Below are positions 59,343 through 64,000 of a DNA stretch of 64,000 nucleotides, in pieces; the stretch's first letter is position 1; each line of letters opens with the position of its first letter. Position numbers and translations under genes: made by a program. The notes beneath the pieces are model-generated. The model was not told the DNA's origin. It saw only the letters and a program-made list of their open reading frames with translations, and made no database searches. Location of the stretch: NCBI RefSeq assembly GCF_049532895.1, contig NZ_CP064031.1:124001-188000 (forward strand), read 5' to 3'. The stretch is from Dyella_B acidisoli. Lineage in GTDB: Bacteria; Pseudomonadota; Gammaproteobacteria; Xanthomonadales; Rhodanobacteraceae.

Positions 59343-59844
59343 TTCATGCGAGACACAAAGACTCATGGTCACCTTGTCGGGACGACCGGTCTATGCTCTG
59401 CAATCCAAAAATGTCGTAGCATGCCGTGTGAAACAGGGGCTTTAGCCGATGCGCAAGCGTCGCGCTGCGTCAAGGGGACCAAGCGGTGCATCAACGCCGC
59501 TCGCATTTGATCAAACCGCCAGCACGCTGTGCTGTTGGCGATGATGGATGACTCTTAGCGAAGGCTTCTGGAAAGTGGGCAGATGACTACATGTCGCTGT
59601 CTTCATTCCAACTCAGGGGCGATGGATCGATGACAAATCCGAATGTTTACGCAGGTCAGCTGGAACATGCTTTCTTAAGGCTGACATTGCCTTTCTCGTC
59701 GTTTCCTCCGAATCCGAAAGCAGCCCGGCGCATTCCTCTGCGCTGATCTAAAGCTGCGCCTTTCTCTTTGTACCGACACCGAAGTCGCATGCGTCAGCGT
59801 GTACCCACGCGGCGTGCATTTACCCCAGGCAGGGAGCGATCGTC
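59343..59844. other. Intergenic region before the subtilisin autotransporter
   Basis: About 500 bases between the plsB fragment and the autotransporter start. I see no gene, tRNA, insertion-sequence end or convincing promoter. The sequence is less GC-rich than the flanking genes. GGGAG at 59831-59835 serves the following ATG. Confidence 0.5.
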
Positions 59845-62800
59845 ATGAGCTTCAACCGTCACAACGTACTGGCTTTTTCCGTTGCAATCGCCTTGGCGGC
59901 CTCATTGACCGCATGCGGAGGCGGCGGTGGCGGCAATGGAAACGTGCGTCCATCAACGGCATCACCGGTGCCTACGCCAACGCCGGCTCCGACGCCCACA
60001 CCAACCCCCACTCCGACTCCTACACCGACGCCAGCTCCCGCTCCAGCGCCAACACCCGCGCCGACGCCAGCCCCAACTCCCTCGCCAGGGCCGGCACCAA
60101 CGACGCTGACCGGCAGCCCCACGCCACTGCCCACGCCTGCCATTCCTTTGTACACCCCGCTGCGTGCGCAGCTCGACCCAGAGAACGTCCCGCTCGCCTG
60201 GGTGAATGCACAAAGTGTGACCGGCAACCAAGGGCAAGGAGTGAAAGTTGGAATCCTGGATAGCGGTGCGCAGGCGACTAACTCCGCACTGGTCAATCGC
60301 ATCAGCTGGTTCAAGGATTATGTCGATCCCAGCAACACCACGCCGCAGGATACGGATGGTCATGGAACCCTGATGGCGGAAATCATCGGCGGTACGGCGA
60401 ATGCCAATGGCTCAGGTGGCAATCCTTTCTATGGCGGCGTGGCGCCGCAATCATCGCTGTACATCGCCAGGGTCGGTGATAGTACGGGCAATGTCAGTAT
60501 CAGCCTCATTCCGCAGGCGCTGGCCGATCTGACTGCGCAAGGTGTCAAGCTGATCAACAACTCCTACGGCAGCAGCACATCCATCACTGCGGTCGGTGCA
60601 TCGGATCCGCAGGTGACTGGGAGGTACGCGATTTTTCAATCAACCGCCACCAATGGTCAGTTGATGGTATGGGCGGCGGGCAATCAAGGCATGTCGCAAC
60701 CTAGTATTGAAGCGGGATTGCCGTATTACGAACCAAGTCTGCAAAAGAATTGGCTCGCTGTGGTGAACGTTGCATTGAATGCAAGCGGCCAGGTAACGGG
60801 GCTCGATACGGCAGCTACGTCCAATGCGTGCGGCGTTGCTGCGCCATGGTGCTTGGCAGCGCCTGGATACATTTATGTTTCCCCTGTAGCCAATACAGGG
60901 TTCAAGACTGGCGCAGGAGATGGCACGTCAGGATCGGCGGCAGTCGTGAGCGGTGTTGCAGCATTGGTTTGGCAGGCTTTTCCGTTTTTTACCCCTACAA
61001 ATGTGCAGGAAACGTTGCTAGGTACAGCCACTAACCTGGGCAGTCCTGATTACTACGGCTACGGCTTGGTGAATGCCCAGGCGGCAGTTAACGGCCCGGG
61101 GCAGCTCAATTGGGGCGTGTTCGATGTCAATATCCCAGCCAACCAGTTGGCGATTTTTTCCAACAATCTGAGCGGCAGTGGCTCGCTGCAGTTGGATGGT
61201 GCTGGAAATCTTACTTTGAGCGGGCAGAACAACATCAGCGGCATCGTCGTAAATGGAGGTTCGCTTTACGTAAGCACTGGTACCACTACTTCGGCCGGAA
61301 ACACCATTGTCAATGGTGGTTACCTTGTTGTCGATGGTGTTCTGAATTCAAACGTTACCGTCAACCAGCAAGGGCAACTGTTTACGGTTGATGCCGGGAA
61401 TGCCATCAACGGCAACGTTGTAAATAGCGGCATGGTTGCTACGTCGAGCGTCGCCGGATTGCAGATCAACGGCAACTACACCGTGGTTCCTGCGCAGGCT
61501 AACGGGCCAGTGACCAATACGATGATAACAGTGGGTGATCCCTTGAAAATTTCAGGGGTGGCTACGTTGAACAAGTCATCCCTCATCGTTGATGTACCCA
61601 GTGGCTACACGCCACAGACCCAGGAGCTGGTGCTGCAGGCGAACGGTGGCGTGCTGGGCACATTTGGGTCGCTTGGTGTCAGTGGCAGCGTCTATACCAG
61701 TGGCACACTCTCTTACACCACTACACAGATAGATGTGAGCCTCAGTCAGGCGTCGGTTGCCGCGGTTGCACAGGCTGCCATGCCCGCAGTAGCAACTACG
61801 CAGCAAACTGCGCAGCACATTCAAACGGCGTTGCTGCAGGCCAATCAATGGGCAGTGACCGATCCCTCGTCGCACCAGACATTTCTTGATGCAGCGGGTG
61901 ATTTTCTACATGTCAGTTCTTTTGCGCAGGCCGCAGCTTCGATCAACAGCCTTTCAGGCCAGTTGCTGGCTTCATCTCAAGGTTTGACCTTCCAGCAGGC
62001 TGGCATCGTCAACCGCACGGTGGCCGATCGCCTTGCTGATCTCGGCGAGGATCATTCAACCCAAGGCGCATGGTTTCAGGGAACAGGTGCAGATGGCGAC
62101 ATCGCCCGGTCGGGCTATGCCACGGGTAGCTATAGCGGTGGTGGGTCCGTTGCCGGTTACGACGTCAAGCTGGCGGAGCATTTCGCGCTGGGACTTGGCC
62201 TGGATTGGGATCGTCTGAGTTCGCGATACTCCATGCAGGGCGGCAACAATACTTCGCGCGGCACGGGCGTGATGCTGTATGCCAAGTACGACATGGGTAA
62301 TGCCTATCTGTCGGGTCGCATCGGTGAGGATTGGATTCACACTGACACGAGCCGCTGGGGAGTGTTGGGTACTGTGCCGGCGGCGATCAACAGCTCGCGC
62401 AACGACAAGATGACGTCGGCTTATCTGGAAATGGGTTATGACGCGAAGTCGAATGCGTGGACCACTACACCGTTCGTGTCCGCGGGAGATGAATATTTGC
62501 GCCGTGGCGCCATTGCGGAGCAAGGTGCTGGTGGCTTCGGTATCGCTGCGGCGAGCCACGACTTCAACCAGAGCTATGCGCAAGTCGGTGCACGCCTGGG
62601 TTATCGCTGGAATTGGGGTACGGGCCAGGTCGCGCTAAAGGGATTTGCCTTGTACCAGCGGTTGCTCAGCGGGCGTAATCTTGGATTCACCGCGGCCTAT
62701 GCAGGTGCACCGAACGCGACGTTCGAACTGGAAGGCGTGAACTCGCCACGGAACAGCGGTTGGATCGGCGCGGGCCTGAACGCCGTGTTGAACAATCAGT

Positions 62801-62889
62801 GGTCGTGGTTCGTCAATCTGGATGGTCAGATTGCGGGTGGCGGAACCAAGGCGGCGGTATTCAGTGCTGGCGCAAGGTATCGCTTCTGA
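59845..62889 (+). CDS. Subtilisin-type (S8) autotransporter serine protease
   Basis: A 1014-residue protein. A lipoprotein-type signal ends in LTAC (Cys24), followed by seven Gly and a long Pro/Thr/Ala repeat (residues 40-87). The S8 catalytic residues are Asp139 (VGILDSGAQ), His173 (TDGHGTLMAEIIGG), oxyanion Asn280 (AAGNQG) and Ser362 (GDGTSGSAAVVSG). A beta-helix-like passenger follows (repeated SGSLQLDGAGNLTLSGQNN-type turns), then a ~270-residue autotransporter barrel ending GARYRF. Cell-surface proteolysis is expected. The lipid signal at the start of an autotransporter is unusual. The gene is bounded on both sides by copies of the plsB 3' end. Confidence 0.92.
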   Translation: MSFNRHNVLAFSVAIALAASLTACGGGGGGNGNVRPSTASPVPTPTPAPTPTPTPTPTPTPTPAPAPAPTPAPTPAPTPSPGPAPTTLTGSPTPLPTPAIPLYTPLRAQLDPENVPLAWVNAQSVTGNQGQGVKVGILDSGAQATNSALVNRISWFKDYVDPSNTTPQDTDGHGTLMAEIIGGTANANGSGGNPFYGGVAPQSSLYIARVGDSTGNVSISLIPQALADLTAQGVKLINNSYGSSTSITAVGASDPQVTGRYAIFQSTATNGQLMVWAAGNQGMSQPSIEAGLPYYEPSLQKNWLAVVNVALNASGQVTGLDTAATSNACGVAAPWCLAAPGYIYVSPVANTGFKTGAGDGTSGSAAVVSGVAALVWQAFPFFTPTNVQETLLGTATNLGSPDYYGYGLVNAQAAVNGPGQLNWGVFDVNIPANQLAIFSNNLSGSGSLQLDGAGNLTLSGQNNISGIVVNGGSLYVSTGTTTSAGNTIVNGGYLVVDGVLNSNVTVNQQGQLFTVDAGNAINGNVVNSGMVATSSVAGLQINGNYTVVPAQANGPVTNTMITVGDPLKISGVATLNKSSLIVDVPSGYTPQTQELVLQANGGVLGTFGSLGVSGSVYTSGTLSYTTTQIDVSLSQASVAAVAQAAMPAVATTQQTAQHIQTALLQANQWAVTDPSSHQTFLDAAGDFLHVSSFAQAAASINSLSGQLLASSQGLTFQQAGIVNRTVADRLADLGEDHSTQGAWFQGTGADGDIARSGYATGSYSGGGSVAGYDVKLAEHFALGLGLDWDRLSSRYSMQGGNNTSRGTGVMLYAKYDMGNAYLSGRIGEDWIHTDTSRWGVLGTVPAAINSSRNDKMTSAYLEMGYDAKSNAWTTTPFVSAGDEYLRRGAIAEQGAGGFGIAAASHDFNQSYAQVGARLGYRWNWGTGQVALKGFALYQRLLSGRNLGFTAAYAGAPNATFELEGVNSPRNSGWIGAGLNAVLNNQWSWFVNLDGQIAGGGTKAAVFSAGARYRF

Positions 62890-62898
62890 TCACGTCAT

Positions 62899-62932
62899 GG
62901 TTGCGCACGAATAGCAGAATTCGTGCGCAACC
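62899..62932. terminator. 14-bp hairpin between autotransporter and plsB
   Basis: GGTTGCGCACGAAT (62899-62912) pairs perfectly with ATTCGTGCGCAACC (62919-62932) over AGCAGA. It lies between the convergent autotransporter and plsB genes and can serve both. No long T-run. Confidence 0.65.
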
Positions 62933-62940
62933 AAAGAGGG

Positions 62941-64000
62941 TTAATCTTTATCGTGCTCCACCGGCATGTGCTCATGCTCGCGGTGCTCGGCGATCACATG
63001 CCGCTCATGCAACTCTTCGCCGGTATTCATAGGTTCGGATGACGCCGATGCAGGCGCCTGCGTAGCGGGAGCTTGCTCCGCTTCCGAAGTGGTGCGAAGT
63101 GTTTCTTTCTCTTCGCTGCCCGTGATCTTCAGAATGGAATGACGCATTTCACGTGCGAGGATCACGCGTGCGTCGCGCACCATGTCTTCCAGTCCACTGT
63201 CGTAGTCGAGCTTGCCGTCGGTGTCGGTCCACACAATGCGGCGCTCGCGCAGTTTCTGGATGAAGCCGCGGAACAGGGCTTTGTCGAAGAATTCCGGTGC
63301 CAGTGGTTCGCTGAGCAGGCTCAGGCGCTGGGCGGTAAGGGTGCACACGGTTTCCAGTTCGGAGGCGGTGATGGTGTGCGGGCCGTTTTTCACCAGTGCG
63401 GCGATGGCAATGTAGTAGCGTTCGAATGCTTGGATCAGGCTGCGTGCGATTGTCTTCAATTGATAAGCCGCGTCGTCCTGGCCAGGTCCGCGTTCGAGCA
63501 CGCGGCCTTCACCGACGGCTTCCAGTAGGCCGCGGCGCACGAAGAAATCGATGGTGGCTTGCAATTGCACGCCGAAACCTTCGGCGTCCCAGGGGAGGAA
63601 CAGCTCGCCCTGGATGAAGGGATAGATGATGCGGCCTAGACGCAGCACGGAAGCGCGTGACATGCGGCGATTGTTGAGGAAGCAGCAGGCCACCCATGCG
63701 GCGGCAGCCGTAAGGTGCAATACGTTGTTGCGGAAATAACTCAGCAGTACGGCAGGTTCGCCTTCTACCGTCAGCACGTCGCCGAGCGGATGACGTACGC
63801 GCGTGATCCAACCCATCTGTTCGCCGTAGGCGAGGATCGCGTCCGGCGCCAGCGGCGTGAGTGTCATGCGATCGGAATATGGCAGTTCTTCGAGCAGTGC
63901 CTTCAAGAGATCCAGCTGCGCCAGCAGATCGTTTTCCGCCATCGCGTGTTTGGGCGTGGACAGCAGCGCCAGAGCTAGCAGGTTGATCGGATTGACGTCC
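62941..64000 (-). CDS. plsB: Glycerol-3-phosphate acyltransferase PlsB, 5' part outside window
   Basis: The last ~352 residues of PlsB; the reading frame continues past the window edge (VNPINLLALALLSTPKHAMA at the left end of what is visible). The segment is the helical C-terminal region: LHLTAAAAWVACCFLNNRRM, LGRIIYPFIQGELFLPWDA, then RGFIQKLRERRIVWTDTDG. The catalytic HX4D block is further upstream. PlsB makes lysophosphatidic acid in the inner membrane. The tail after residue ~280 of this part is Glu/Ala/Thr/His rich (EELHERHVIAEHREHEHMP), longer than in E. coli. The 3' third has the decayed duplicate at 58880. Confidence 0.95.
   Translation of the reverse strand, partial: DVNPINLLALALLSTPKHAMAENDLLAQLDLLKALLEELPYSDRMTLTPLAPDAILAYGEQMGWITRVRHPLGDVLTVEGEPAVLLSYFRNNVLHLTAAAAWVACCFLNNRRMSRASVLRLGRIIYPFIQGELFLPWDAEGFGVQLQATIDFFVRRGLLEAVGEGRVLERGPGQDDAAYQLKTIARSLIQAFERYYIAIAALVKNGPHTITASELETVCTLTAQRLSLLSEPLAPEFFDKALFRGFIQKLRERRIVWTDTDGKLDYDSGLEDMVRDARVILAREMRHSILKITGSEEKETLRTTSEAEQAPATQAPASASSEPMNTGEELHERHVIAEHREHEHMPVEHDKD

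Noticed and set aside
59960..60110. Tandem Pro/Thr/Ala-coding repeat as a CRISPR-like array
   Set aside because: The repeat units are 6-9 bases long, in frame, and part of the autotransporter linker. There are no spacers.

Overview
The window looks like a chromosomal stretch from a GC-rich gammaproteobacterium of the Xanthomonadales (Lysobacterales). A Rhodanobacteraceae genus such as Dyella or Luteibacter is my best guess, but it is an inference from gene content and codon use and no marker gene proves it. Most of the window is core metabolism. No tRNA, rRNA, CRISPR array or intact insertion sequence was recognised.

Layout: 1-10.5 kb holds a truncated phage-repressor-like HTH gene, a YbaY-type lipoprotein, an autotransporter GDSL esterase (estA), tex, two tandem GYF-RDD membrane proteins, mnmG, and an RNA-structure-rich intergenic region with a CRP/Clp-like site ahead of a 61-residue ORF. 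10.5-17.7 kb holds pepN, an aldose-epimerase/threonine-dehydratase pair, a V4R-like protein, tag and a solitary LptA-like protein. 17.7-22.4 kb is a biotin operon read leftward (bioB-bioF-trhO-bioH-bioC) behind a convincing BirA-type operator. 22.5-26.6 kb holds a SufR/COG2345-like regulator, a secreted protein, comF, ubiA and a FosX-like VOC protein.

28.1-39.8 kb is the main feature: one leftward branched-chain amino acid superoperon, leuA-ilvE-leuC-leuD-leuB-ilvD-ilvC-VOC-ilvG-ilvM-ilvA. It is preceded by a promoter, a leader peptide with a Leu/Val/Ile-rich end, and a textbook antiterminator/terminator pair. It covers the route from threonine and pyruvate to Ile, Val and Leu. Two dispersed-repeat or palindromic insertions interrupt it (35.4 kb and 30.7-30.9 kb).

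40-54 kb holds housekeeping genes (ttcA, aromatic aminotransferase, rdgC, a YgjP-like metallopeptidase, an ICMT-like methyltransferase, hydrolases, two peptidases, an Lrp regulator divergent from a DMT exporter, GST), separated by GC-rich composite palindromic repeats. 54.3-58.4 kb holds ubiE and a four-gene secreted sulfur/electron-transfer module: a DsrE-like protein, a ModA-like binding protein without an ABC permease, a cytochrome c4 and a TsdA-type thiosulfate dehydrogenase. The right end carries a subtilisin-type autotransporter gene flanked by two same-direction copies of the plsB 3' end, one intact and one decayed by an in-frame stop, which suggests a duplication or integration event.
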